Under the pieces are notes generated by a model that saw only the letters and a list, made by a program, of their open reading frames with translations, was not told the origin of the DNA and ran no database searches. Source: Bryobacterales bacterium (GTDB lineage: Bacteria; Acidobacteriota; Terriglobia; Bryobacterales; UBA6623). Taken from it: DNA of 64,000 nucleotides. Position numbers and translations under genes: made by a program. The stretch lies in assembly GCA_028819215.1 (NCBI GenBank), contig JAPPMG010000096.1:1-64000 (forward strand). Reading direction: 5' to 3'. Shown in pieces: positions 44,827-52,826 of the stretch (the stretch's first letter is position 1; each line of letters opens with the position of its first letter).

Positions 44827-45159
44827 CTACATGCTGATCTTGGAGGCAATGTTGCGCATTTGCAAGCCGTGCACCAGCGCAGATCCTCCCTTGATCGCCG
44901 AAGCCACGTGAACCGCCTCGGTCATCTGTTCTAGGTTGGAGCCCTGTTCAAGGCAGCCTTGCGTGTACGCATCGATGCAGTAGGGACACTGCACGGCGTG
45001 GGCCACTGCCAAGGCGATCAGGTTCTTCTCGCGCTCGCTTAGCGCGCCCGGCTGAAAGACGGCCCCGTACCAAGAGTTGAACTTGTCCCACAGTTCCGGC
45101 GCGTCATTGCCCATCTCGGCAAAGCGGGGCAGGTCGTCTGGATCATAGTATCCGTCCAT
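44827..45159 (-). CDS. Arsenosugar biosynthesis-associated peroxidase-like protein
   Basis: A 110-residue AhpD-fold protein. It has the Y-D-P-D-D-L-P-R-F start, the catalytic-type C-P-Y-C in A-V-Q-C-P-Y-C-I-D-A-Y-T-Q-G, and H-V-A-S-A-I-K-G-G. Alkylhydroperoxidase-like proteins of this size occur directly upstream of arsS, as here. The biochemical role in arsenosugar formation is not settled. ATG at 45159 is chosen; longer in-frame versions reach into the divergent promoter region. Confidence 0.85.
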   Translation of the reverse strand: MDGYYDPDDLPRFAEMGNDAPELWDKFNSWYGAVFQPGALSEREKNLIALAVAHAVQCPYCIDAYTQGCLEQGSNLEQMTEAVHVASAIKGGSALVHGLQMRNIASKISM

Positions 45160-45292
45160 TGCTCGCAATCCCCCCGTTCGGCACTCGGCCGAGTTAATCA
45201 AGTATAGGCGGTCGCGCCACCGGCCATCCCTCGTAGGAACGGGCAAGCGGGCCGCGGAAGCCTCTCGGGAAAATGCTACGCTGGCCGGGAAG

Positions 45293-45946
45293 ATGACTGG
45301 ATGGATCTCCCGCGCTCGCTTGCTCCTGGCCGTGCTGCCGTGTTCGCTCGGCGCGGAAGTGCCGGAAGGATTCCGGCCGATTTTCAACAGCCAGAACCTT
45401 GCCGGCTGGCATATGAGCCTGACCAGCCACCATGGCGACACAAAGGAGTGGCGCGTGTTTGAAGGCGCATTGGTCGGCAAGCAGGACCGGGAAGGGAACG
45501 GCGGCATCCTGCTCACGGACGAGCAGTTCGGCGACTTCGAAGTCTACTTGGAGATCAAGCCTGATTTCGGCTGCGATGGTGGCGTGTTCCTGCGCTCAAC
45601 GGGCAGCGGGCAGGCGTACCAGGTCATGCTCGACTACCTCGCCGGGGGGAATCTAGGGGGCGTCTACGGGGAGCAATTGGAAAGCCTTGGCGACCAGCGG
45701 TCGGATGGCTGGGAAAAGGTGTGGAGGAAGGATGATTGGAATTCCCTGCGCGCCCGCATTCAGGGCGAGGCGCCCCACATCGAAGTCTGGCTCAACGGCT
45801 CGAAAATCACGGATTTCAGGGACTCTAAGAACCGCCTACCGCAAGGCGCCACCGAGGGAGCCATCGCCGTGCAGGTTCACGGCGGGAATCGCTGTAGTCC
45901 GGGCTTGGAGCACCGCTTCCGCAACATCGCGGTCCGCGAGCTCTAG
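45293..45946 (+). CDS. Secreted DUF1080 protein, second copy
   Basis: A 217-residue DUF1080 protein with a short signal peptide (L-L-L-A-V-L-P-C-S-L-G-A). It shows F-N-S-Q-N-L-A-G-W-H, W-R-V-F-E-G-A-L-V-G, G-G-I-L-L-T-D-E-Q-F-G-D-F-E-V, and G-V-F-L-R-S-T-G-S-G-Q-A-Y-Q-V. This is the second DUF1080 protein in the window (first at 17956-18777), and the two are divergent in sequence. It faces the flippase-like gene, with a four-base overlap of the ends. Confidence 0.87.
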   Translation: MTGWISRARLLLAVLPCSLGAEVPEGFRPIFNSQNLAGWHMSLTSHHGDTKEWRVFEGALVGKQDREGNGGILLTDEQFGDFEVYLEIKPDFGCDGGVFLRSTGSGQAYQVMLDYLAGGNLGGVYGEQLESLGDQRSDGWEKVWRKDDWNSLRARIQGEAPHIEVWLNGSKITDFRDSKNRLPQGATEGAIAVQVHGGNRCSPGLEHRFRNIAVREL

Positions 45947-46863
45947 GCTTGATCGGGCTGGGCGGTTCGAGGCATCAGCAGCCCGACCGCCAGCCAAGCC
46001 AATTCCATGGTCACCACCCAAAGCCGCATCGCAACAGCCAGGGTCATCGCCGTGCCGGCGGCGATCGCTTGGGACAGCAGCAGCCCGAGTATGCCTTCTC
46101 GGACGCCCATCCCTGCAGGCGCCACCATGGTAATCAGGGCCGTCACCCAAGCCAAGGCGTAAGAGCCCGCGATGTAGGCGAAGCGCCCGGCGTCTAGGCC
46201 GGGCAGCAGGGCACGGGCGAAGCTGGCCATTGCAAACGCCAGCAGCGCCCACATCACGACGTACAGGGCCCAGATGCCCAGCATGCGGGTCGTGCGGATC
46301 TCGAGCGGGCGGAATGGCTGCTTGAGCAAGCGAGCCAAGCGCACTGCCCAAGCGTTGAATACCGGGGGGTATACGACCGCACAGGCGAGCAGGGGGAACG
46401 CGAACAGGGCGTAGCGCTGCCACTCGGCCAGCGAGGAGGATGCCACGCCGCCATGCCAAGCGGCCACGACCGTGGCGGCGAGTGCGGCCAAGGTCATGTC
46501 GAGTATCGTCGCAGCCAGGCAGGCCGCCGCGCTCACGCCGTGGCGGCGCGTAAGGTAGATGCGGGCGGCGAATTGCCAGATGCCGCCTGGAACGTAGCGG
46601 CTCAGCTCGGACTTGCGGTAGATGCGGTAGATCTCCCAATACGGCACGACGTGGTCGAAGCCCCTCAGCAGGCGCGTCCAGCCGAGCGGTCGAACCAGAT
46701 GCCACGCGGCCCCAAGCGCGAACGACACCGCGAGCCAGGGCAGATCGAGCCGCCACGGCTCCGCCCGCACCTCCTGCCAATTGCCATAGATCATGCGGCC
46801 GATGAACCAGGCCAAGACTAGGGGCACGAGGGCCTTTAGGACGGGCAGTGCGCGCTTAGTCAC
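45943..46863 (-). CDS. YbhN/UPF0104-like integral membrane protein (LPG-synthase TM domain)
   Basis: A 306-residue protein with several hydrophobic helices. G-A-A-W-H-L-V-R-P-L-G-W, Y-R-K-S-E-L-S-R-Y-V-P-G-G-I-W and the E-G-I-L-G-L-L-L-S block near the end fit the lysylphosphatidylglycerol synthase TM/UPF0104 family, whose members flip or modify lipids. It has no catalytic aminoacyl-transfer domain. Its start overlaps the end of the GT2 gene by eight bases, so the two act together, perhaps in lipid-linked sugar transport. Confidence 0.78.
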   Translation of the reverse strand: MTKRALPVLKALVPLVLAWFIGRMIYGNWQEVRAEPWRLDLPWLAVSFALGAAWHLVRPLGWTRLLRGFDHVVPYWEIYRIYRKSELSRYVPGGIWQFAARIYLTRRHGVSAAACLAATILDMTLAALAATVVAAWHGGVASSSLAEWQRYALFAFPLLACAVVYPPVFNAWAVRLARLLKQPFRPLEIRTTRMLGIWALYVVMWALLAFAMASFARALLPGLDAGRFAYIAGSYALAWVTALITMVAPAGMGVREGILGLLLSQAIAAGTAMTLAVAMRLWVVTMELAWLAVGLLMPRTAQPDQA

Positions 46864-47782
46864 GGGTCTCCTCGATCGCCGCTGCTAGCAGCGGCGACGG
46901 ATCAGCCGCGTTGTGGAGCGCGCACTCCGCGACCCAGCCCAAGGCCAGAAAGGCCAATGCGCCGCTGCCCAAGGCGACGGCGAACGCCGTGGCTGCCAAC
47001 GAAACCGTGGGGTGAAGCCACGGCGACAAAGCCAAGCCGAGCAGCCCAGCCCCTCCCAAGCCGCAGCACAGGGCCAGGTATCCGAATGCGTGTGCCGGAC
47101 GGTCGCGAAACCGAGTCCTCAGCAGCACGGTTCCCAGATCGACGAAGCCTTTGGCCAGACGGCTCAGGCCGTACTTCGAGCGGCCGTAACGACGCGCTCG
47201 GTGGCGTACTACGATCTCGGTGACGCGGTAGCCTTGGTGCGCGGCAAAGACTGGGATGAACCGGTGCTGGTCCCCATAGATCTTCAAGCTCTTGACCACC
47301 TCCGACCGGTAGCACTTGAACCCGCAGTTCATGTCGTGGAGCCCAAGGCCCGTGGCGGAGCGCATCACGAAATTGAAGAGGCGCGAAGCTACGACCTTGT
47401 GAAGGGGGTCGCGGCGTACCCTCTTCCAGCCCGAGACCAAGTCATATCCCTCGGCGAGCTTGGCGAGAAAGGCCGGGATTTCGGCCGGGTCGTCTTGCAG
47501 GTCACCGTCCATCGTGAAGACAACCGGCGCAGTGCAGCGCGCGAAGCCCGCCATCAGCGCGGCAGACTTGCCGGATTGGGCGCGGAACTTGACCAGCCGA
47601 ATTCGTCCGGGGGAGTGCAGTGCCGTCAAGCGCTGCCAGGTCGTGTCGGTGCTGCCGTCGTCGATAAACAAGATTTCGTAGTCTTCCGGCAACACGGCCT
47701 GCAGCTGTCGCGCTAGCTCTTCGACGGATTCCCCCTCGTTGCGGACGGGGATGACCACCGAGATTTCGGGATTGGCAGGCAT
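46856..47782 (-). CDS. Family 2 glycosyltransferase, polyprenyl-phosphate sugar type
   Basis: A 308-residue protein. It begins M-P-A-N-P-E-I-S-V-V-I-P-V-R-N-E-G-E-S and has I-D-D-G-S-T-D-T-T, D-G-D-L-Q-D-D-P (DxD) and G-W-K-R-V-R-R-D motifs of DPM1/ArnC-like enzymes that add a sugar to undecaprenyl phosphate. Two C-terminal membrane helices follow (A-F-G-Y-L-A-L-C-C-G, F-A-V-A-L-G-S-G-A-L-A-F-L-A). A start seven codons upstream (47803) is possible. It is coupled to the membrane protein downstream. Confidence 0.9.
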   Translation of the reverse strand: MPANPEISVVIPVRNEGESVEELARQLQAVLPEDYEILFIDDGSTDTTWQRLTALHSPGRIRLVKFRAQSGKSAALMAGFARCTAPVVFTMDGDLQDDPAEIPAFLAKLAEGYDLVSGWKRVRRDPLHKVVASRLFNFVMRSATGLGLHDMNCGFKCYRSEVVKSLKIYGDQHRFIPVFAAHQGYRVTEIVVRHRARRYGRSKYGLSRLAKGFVDLGTVLLRTRFRDRPAHAFGYLALCCGLGGAGLLGLALSPWLHPTVSLAATAFAVALGSGALAFLALGWVAECALHNAADPSPLLAAAIEETRD

Positions 47783-48149
47783 GGTCGGCGAATGGCCGAT
47801 CATAGCGAGTCAGGCTAGCGGCGGGCAAGATGAGGGGAGAGCCGCGAGAAGGCGAGCCGATTCCCGCCGAGGCCCGTGCCGCGTCCCGCGAAGGCCTGAA
47901 ACGGGATGTGGGCCTAGACAATGGACTCTGTGCCTTGGACTGGCGCCCCGGATTGCAGCGCCGCTGCAACCGGGCCGAGAGTGTCTTGCTGCGCGCAGGG
48001 CCGCCGTCTCGTCAGCAGCGCTGAGGGCGCAGGCGCAACACGAGCGCTGCACTCGGGTGAATGCCCGCCGCTGGGCGTTTCCGCCGCCATTCCCAGCGGG
48101 CGATTTGACATTGCATGGTCGAATCAGCGAGCGTGAAGCGTAGGCGACC
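47783..48149. other. Intergenic stretch
   Basis: This 367-base GC-rich gap lies between the divergent glycosyltransferase and rhodanese genes. Open frames cross it but none looks like a protein. A weak inverted repeat (CCGCTGGG and CCCAGCGG, 16-base loop) lies about 60 bases upstream of the rhodanese gene. The gap should hold two divergent promoters; no clear match to consensus was found. Confidence 0.4.
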
Positions 48150-48581
48150 ATGGAACTCAAGCGCATTTCACCGGACGAGGCACGCGACCTGCTTGAGTCG
48201 GGAGAGGGCTACGTCTACTTGGACGTGCGCTCAATCCCCGAATTCGAGCAAGGCCACGCGCCCGGAGCCAAGAACATCCCCTTGCTGCATCGGACTGCAA
48301 TCGGCATGCAGCCGAACGAGGAGTTCGTCGACGTCTGCGAGCGGGCGCTGGGCAAGGATGCCAAGATCATCACTGCTTGCCTGAAGGGCGGGCGATCGAT
48401 GCGTGCCGCGCAAGTACTGCAGGCGAATGGCTTCACCGATGTCGTTGACATGCGCGGCGGATTCGACGGCGAATCCAATCCGCTGGGGCAGATCGTTTAC
48501 GACGGCTGGGCTCGGCGCGGGCTGCCGGTCACGACCGAGGCTGCGGACGACGAGACCTATTCAGGGCTTTCCAAGCGCTGA
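48150..48581 (+). CDS. Rhodanese-like protein
   Basis: A 143-residue single rhodanese domain. It has V-Y-L-D-V-R-S-I-P-E-F near the start, H-A-P-G-A-K-N-I-P, and the active-site loop C77-L-K-G-G-R-S, so a sulfurtransferase activity is plausible. The C-terminal 25 residues are a short extension. It is a lone gene whose 3' end faces the UPF0173 hydrolase. Confidence 0.88.
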   Translation: MELKRISPDEARDLLESGEGYVYLDVRSIPEFEQGHAPGAKNIPLLHRTAIGMQPNEEFVDVCERALGKDAKIITACLKGGRSMRAAQVLQANGFTDVVDMRGGFDGESNPLGQIVYDGWARRGLPVTTEAADDETYSGLSKR

Positions 48582-48596
48582 GCGTCGCGCCTTCGC

Positions 48597-49301
48597 TCAC
48601 CAGTTGAAGGCCACGCCGGGCTCCAGCTCGCGCACCTCTACCCCGGACTCGGCGCCGAGTTCCTCCCTGAGCTTGGCCGCGGTCCCCGTCAGCAGGGGAA
48701 ACGTCTTGTAGTGGATCGGGATCACTAGCTTCGGCTGCAGGAATTCGCAGGCCAAGGCTGCTTCCTTCGGTCCCATCGTGAACCGGTCTCCGATGGGCAG
48801 CATGGCCAAGTCGGGCTCGTAGAGGCGCCGGATCAGGCTCATGTCGCTGAACACGTTGGTATCGCCGGCATGATAGAAGGCGCGGCCGTCGGGCTGGCGG
48901 ACGACTAGGCCGGCAGGCTCGCCGGCATAGATGATCTTGCCGTCCTCTAGGATCGAGCTACTGTGCTGGGCTTGCGTCATCGAGACCCGCACGCCCTTGC
49001 TGTGGTAGCAGCCGCCCTTGTTCATGCCGACCGCGTTCGGGACGGCCTTGGACTCCAGCCACATCGAAATCTCGGCGTTGCAAACGATCTCCGGCTCGAA
49101 CTTCTCGACGAGCGACCGCAGGTCGCTCAGATCCAGGTGGTCGAAGTGTCCGTGAGTGATCAGCACCATATCGACGGGCGAGACGTCGTAGCCGGACGGG
49201 AAGGCGGGGTTGCCTGTCAGCCAAGGGTCGATCAGGATCGCCGGGCCGTCCCCGACCCTGATGTGAAACGTGGAGTGGCCGAGCCAGGTGAAGCTTGTCA
49301 T
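48597..49301 (-). CDS. UPF0173 metallo-beta-lactamase-fold hydrolase
   Basis: A 234-residue metallo-beta-lactamase fold protein. The T-W-L-G-H-S-T-F start, H-G-H-F-D-H-L-D metal block, A-G-D-T-N-V-F-S-D and P-I-G-D-R-F-T-M-G-P-K-E-A-A, then P-I-H-Y-K-T-F, define the UPF0173/UlaG-like group. It is a metal-dependent hydrolase of unknown substrate. ATG at 49301 is used because it begins the conserved strand; a longer form to 49346 would add 15 unconserved residues. Confidence 0.9.
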   Translation of the reverse strand: MTSFTWLGHSTFHIRVGDGPAILIDPWLTGNPAFPSGYDVSPVDMVLITHGHFDHLDLSDLRSLVEKFEPEIVCNAEISMWLESKAVPNAVGMNKGGCYHSKGVRVSMTQAQHSSSILEDGKIIYAGEPAGLVVRQPDGRAFYHAGDTNVFSDMSLIRRLYEPDLAMLPIGDRFTMGPKEAALACEFLQPKLVIPIHYKTFPLLTGTAAKLREELGAESGVEVRELEPGVAFNW

Positions 49302-49342
49302 TGACGATGTATCCGGTGTCTGGCAGGCGTTGCCCGATCGTA

Positions 49343-49816
49343 TCACTGCCTGCGGGCCCGTCTGCGCGGAGCTTGCCGCATGGCGCGGCCGGACTCGGCC
49401 TCATGCCCGAGTGGCTTGCGCGGCGGGTCGCTCGGGACGAGCCTCAAGATCGTGCCCGCCAGATCGTTCTGCTCGCGCGGCCCCTTCTCGAGCACGACAT
49501 CGGCCCCCGTGGACTCCGCGGTCAGCGCGAAGGTCCGCACATGGCCGGACAGGATCACCACGGGCACGTCCGGGGCCAGCTCCCGGAGCCGCCGAACCAC
49601 CTCGTCGCCCCGCATGCCGGGCATCCGATAGTCAGTGACGACGACGCTGAAGGGGGCGTCATCGGCACATTCCTGAAAACGCTCCAAGCCGGCCGCGCCG
49701 CTCTCTGAGACTTCGACCTCGTACCCTAGATCTCGCAGGATCGCCTGGCGCGCGCGAGACCCGATGCGATTGTCATCAATGAGCAAGACCTTCGGGCGTG
49801 CGGGGACGCGAGACAT
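49343..49816 (-). CDS. Single-domain response regulator
   Basis: A 157-residue receiver domain. It has V-L-L-I-D-D-N at the acidic pocket, the phospho-acceptor aspartate in V-V-T-D-Y-R-M-P-G-M, I-L-S-G-H at the threonine/serine position, and L-E-K-G at the lysine. There is no output domain, only a basic 30-residue tail. No sensor kinase is adjacent. A start eight codons earlier (49840) is possible. Confidence 0.88.
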   Translation of the reverse strand: MSRVPARPKVLLIDDNRIGSRARQAILRDLGYEVEVSESGAAGLERFQECADDAPFSVVVTDYRMPGMRGDEVVRRLRELAPDVPVVILSGHVRTFALTAESTGADVVLEKGPREQNDLAGTILRLVPSDPPRKPLGHEAESGRAMRQAPRRRARRQ

Positions 49817-49933
49817 GGTTTTGGAGACTATAGCAAACACCCAAGGAAGAGCCTCAACACTCTCGCGAAGGTTCGACAGAATGCGAGGCGGCGCACGCTG
49901 GAGGTCGGGCTCCGGGGCCGCGGCCGGCGGTGT

Positions 49934-51100
49934 CTATTCCACCTCGCGAGGTGCTGTATAGCCCGTGCGCGCGACGATCTGGTACTTGATTCGCTTGTTC
50001 TTCTTGCCGGTGATTCGCAGTTCTTTGTTGGTGTTTGGGTCCACCAAGCGCACGGTAATCTTGCGGAACGTTCCGTCGCGCTTGGTGTTGGACGGCTGGT
50101 AGACCGCCGTGTATTGGTTGCGCATCAGGTAGTTCAAGCTCTGGAAGATCGTCGGGAACTCCCCATAGAAGCGCGGGAAGAACGAGAAGCCGCCCGTTTC
50201 CTTAGTGAATGTGCGCAACTGGTTGTCCGCTTGCAGCCAGCCGATGCGAGTCGCTCCCCCGACGTAACCGTAAGAATCCAGCATCTCCTTGAGCATCTGG
50301 CCTAGGCCGATGGCGTGTACCGTGACGCCGGCCTCCTGCACGATCTTGCGCGCTTGCGAAAAGTTCAGCCGGCTGAAGGTGTCCTCGCCGCTCGAGAGCA
50401 GGACGACGGCCTTTCGCCCCTCGATCTCGGACATGCGCTGGACGGTGTCGGCCAGCGCGTCGAAGAGGTTGGACTCGCTGTAGGCCGCGATGCGGAGCCG
50501 CTGCAGGGCGTTGTTGATCTCCCGCCGGTCTTGGGTGAAGTCGGCTAGGATTTCCGGCCGCAGGTCGTAGGCGATCACCGCGACCCAGTCTTCCGGGCGC
50601 AGCGTTTCGACAAAGCCGTAGGTCGCGGTGAGGGTCTGGTACCAGGTTTCGCTCCAGTAGCTCTGCCAGCGGTTGCTGAACTCGATCAGCAGGGCCACCG
50701 TGGCAGGGGCCTGGGTCGGACCCACGCTAATGATCTTCTGCGGAACGCCGTCCTCCAAGATCTGGAAGTTGCCGGGAGGGATATTGGGAATGAACTGCCC
50801 CTTGTTGTCCAGTACCGCGATGTCCACGGTGACCACATTGGTGTCGGCGGTGAACAGAGGCTGCTGCTCAGGCGCCCGCTGCGGGGCGCGGGTTTGCACG
50901 CGCGGCAGATCCGCGGGCGCATCGGGTGGGCTTCCCGGCCCGGGAACGGTCCCAGGCCTGCGCGGGGCGTCTGGCCGCGGCCTTCTCGGCTGGTCGCCGA
51001 TCGGGCCTTGGGCCTGCAGCGTGGCGACCGCGGGTGCTAGCAACGCCACAGTGCCGAGCACGGCGACCGCCCTGAGTAGGTTCAACTTGCAATGCGGCAT
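49934..51100 (-). CDS. Exported VWFA-related Acidobacterial domain protein
   Basis: A 388-residue protein with a signal peptide (L-N-L-L-R-A-V-A-V-L-G-T-V-A-L-L-A-P-A), a Pro/Arg-rich linker, then a VWA domain. V-D-I-A-V-L-D-N-K-G-Q-F-I, N-F-Q-I-L-E-D-G-V-P-Q-K-I and the C-terminal R-K-I-T-V-R-L-V-D-P-N fit the VWFA-related Acidobacterial family. The MIDAS position, usually D-x-S-x-S, reads E-F-S-N-R, so metal binding is doubtful. Function is unknown; it gives the best clue to the host lineage. ATG at 51100 is the signal peptide start. Confidence 0.83.
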   Translation of the reverse strand: MPHCKLNLLRAVAVLGTVALLAPAVATLQAQGPIGDQPRRPRPDAPRRPGTVPGPGSPPDAPADLPRVQTRAPQRAPEQQPLFTADTNVVTVDIAVLDNKGQFIPNIPPGNFQILEDGVPQKIISVGPTQAPATVALLIEFSNRWQSYWSETWYQTLTATYGFVETLRPEDWVAVIAYDLRPEILADFTQDRREINNALQRLRIAAYSESNLFDALADTVQRMSEIEGRKAVVLLSSGEDTFSRLNFSQARKIVQEAGVTVHAIGLGQMLKEMLDSYGYVGGATRIGWLQADNQLRTFTKETGGFSFFPRFYGEFPTIFQSLNYLMRNQYTAVYQPSNTKRDGTFRKITVRLVDPNTNKELRITGKKNKRIKYQIVARTGYTAPREVE

Positions 51101-51430
51101 CGTTATCTTCCCCGATCTGCTGGTGCGTCTGCTCATTATCTCGGACGAGCCGGACAAGCTAATGGTAACTCCCATTGCCGCACGAGTCCGGTTGCCAAGC
51201 TTCCGACAGGGCACCTTTGCGGACATGAATTGCAGAAACGGCCGGGCAGAACCCATAATCGGCGGCGATCGCTGCGCGCAAGCGCGCTTGGCACGCCGCC
51301 TGCATGACAGTCGCATTCAGTCCGCTGGCGAGGGTTGCGGCGCGTCGCTGGCCTAGGCCAAGGCGCGCCCGAGCGCGGCGTCACCTTGGTGCAACTGCAG
51401 CGGCTAGCAGGACCGGCGGGGTGCCAAGAC
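51101..51430. other. Intergenic stretch upstream of the VWFA gene
   Basis: This 330-base gap separates the VWFA gene from the small exported protein upstream. An open frame continues in from the VWFA gene but encodes a basic, non-conserved extension; no other gene is apparent. It should hold the VWFA promoter, which I cannot place. Confidence 0.4.
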
Positions 51431-51799
51431 TCAGTTCTCGGGCTTGAGCTTGAAGTTGTAGATCAGCTCGCTGCGGCTGTCAAAGCTTGACACTGTGCGC
51501 GTCTTGCTTTGCCTGCCTTCGGCCAAGGCTTTGAGCTCGTAGTCCACGTTCGGGTCGAGGCCGTGAAAGTAGTAGTCGCCGTTGTCGTTGGTGTGGAATG
51601 ACTTCACGTCGAGCGTGCGCGTGTGCTTCAACTGCACGATGCCGCGGATGCCCTCCTCGTGTTCGTCAGTGACCTGGCCCTTGACCGAGCGGGTCGGGTC
51701 CACTTTCTTCTTTTTCTTGAAGCCCGTGAACTGGGCATGGGCGAGCGGGACGACCGACACGGTGCCCAGCAACAGCAGGCTGCGGCGTGTGCGTTGCAT
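51431..51799 (-). CDS. Small exported carboxypeptidase-regulatory-like protein
   Basis: A 122-residue protein: a signal peptide (L-L-L-L-G-T-V-S-V-V-P-L-A-H-A before Q-F), a lysine cluster (K-K-K-K-K), and one Ig-like regulatory domain with S-V-K-G-Q-V-T-D, T-N-D-N-G-D-Y-Y-F-H-G-L-D-P and Y-E-L-K-A, as in the TonB-carboxypeptidase CarboxypepD_reg fold. It has no catalytic motif. It lies 13 bases downstream of a similar gene. Function is unknown. Confidence 0.72.
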   Translation of the reverse strand: MQRTRRSLLLLGTVSVVPLAHAQFTGFKKKKKVDPTRSVKGQVTDEHEEGIRGIVQLKHTRTLDVKSFHTNDNGDYYFHGLDPNVDYELKALAEGRQSKTRTVSSFDSRSELIYNFKLKPEN

Positions 51800-51812
51800 G
51801 TGTGCTCTTATC

Positions 51813-52214
51813 CTACTGCGAATCAGGCCGATTCTTCGTTCGACCGCCCTTCTTGCGCGGTTCGAGGATCAGGTTGGCGGTCGACTTCTCGATGCCATAG
51901 ACCGTCACGGTGCGTTGGCTTTGGGCGAATCTCGGCGCGCTGGCAGTGACCACGTACGTGGCGTCACCGGCCGGCACGCGGATCCTGTACTCGCCGCGGT
52001 AGTTCGTGATCGCTCGGTACTTCTTTTTCGGCTTGGCCTCATCGTAGGCCACGACGCGCGCCCCTTCCAAGGCCAGGTACGAACCGCGGAAGACTGTGCC
52101 GAACAGCAGGGCTTGCTCTGGAGGGCGCTCTTGCGCCATTGTTGCCTCACCCAGCGTGGCTAGCACCGCGAGGGCGGCGGCTAGGCACGCTCGGCGGCGT
52201 GCGTCAACCGACAT
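51813..52214 (-). CDS. Small exported carboxypeptidase-regulatory-like protein, upstream paralogue
   Basis: A 133-residue protein with a signal peptide (A-C-L-A-A-A-L-A-V-L-A-T-L-G) and one regulatory-like domain (L-F-G-T-V-F-R-G-S-Y-L-A-L-E-G-A-R-V-V, I-T-N-Y-R-G-E-Y-R-I-R-V-P-A-G, L-I-L-E-P-R-K-K). It pairs with the next gene, sharing the Y-R/N-D-G-D/E-Y-type strand but little else. A longer start at 52238 is possible. Function is unknown. Confidence 0.7.
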   Translation of the reverse strand: MSVDARRRACLAAALAVLATLGEATMAQERPPEQALLFGTVFRGSYLALEGARVVAYDEAKPKKKYRAITNYRGEYRIRVPAGDATYVVTASAPRFAQSQRTVTVYGIEKSTANLILEPRKKGGRTKNRPDSQ

Positions 52215-52316
52215 GCTCACCTCATGCTCACGCGACATCTTTCGCCGAAGGACGAGAGTGTGCCGCCAGCCCGTCCGGCGACGCGCCGGCCTGCTGCAGC
52301 GCGATGTCCCCGCCCG

Positions 52317-52571
52317 TCAGACGGCGGCCTTGCGTCCGTATTTCTTGTTGAACCGCTCGATCCGGCCCTCGGAGTCGACGAGCTTGCGCTTGCCAGTGTA
52401 GAACGGATGGGAGTGCGAAGAGATCGCGAGGTCGTACAGAGGGTATTCCTTGCCGTCAATCGTGGTGGTCTTGTCGGTCTTGGCCGTCGAGCGAGTAATC
52501 CATTCGGTGTTGGTAGTCACGTCGCGGAAGACGACCTCTCTGTAGTTCTCGGGATGGATGCCTGGTTTCAT
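52317..52571 (-). CDS. rpmE2: 50S ribosomal protein L31 type B
   Basis: An 84-residue L31. It begins [17 protein letters not shown] and has the [10 protein letters not shown] block of type B (YkgM-like). The cysteines of the zinc-binding type A are absent. L31 bridges the subunits. It is separate from the main ribosomal cluster. Type B forms are often used under zinc limitation, but here it could be the only copy. Confidence 0.93.
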   Translation of the reverse strand: MKPGIHPENYREVVFRDVTTNTEWITRSTAKTDKTTTIDGKEYPLYDLAISSHSHPFYTGKRKLVDSEGRIERFNKKYGRKAAV

Positions 52572-52826
52572 CGGGGTATCCCCTGCGGGCGATTCCGGGT
52601 CGGCGCCTAGGTGATGGTGGCGAAGAACGATCCGTCCGGTGCCCGTATGACTTCACTATAGCGGAACGCGGGTTCGCCCGGCCAGCCTGACCGCACTGTC
52701 AGCGTCGAGCTCGATTCCGATTGGCAGGCAGACGGAATCAATCGCGGAATCCAAGCCCGCGGCTAGCGGGCCGAGGGATTGTCTGATCGGGGGAGGATCG
52801 TCCCGCGCGGACCAGGTCCCAAGCAT

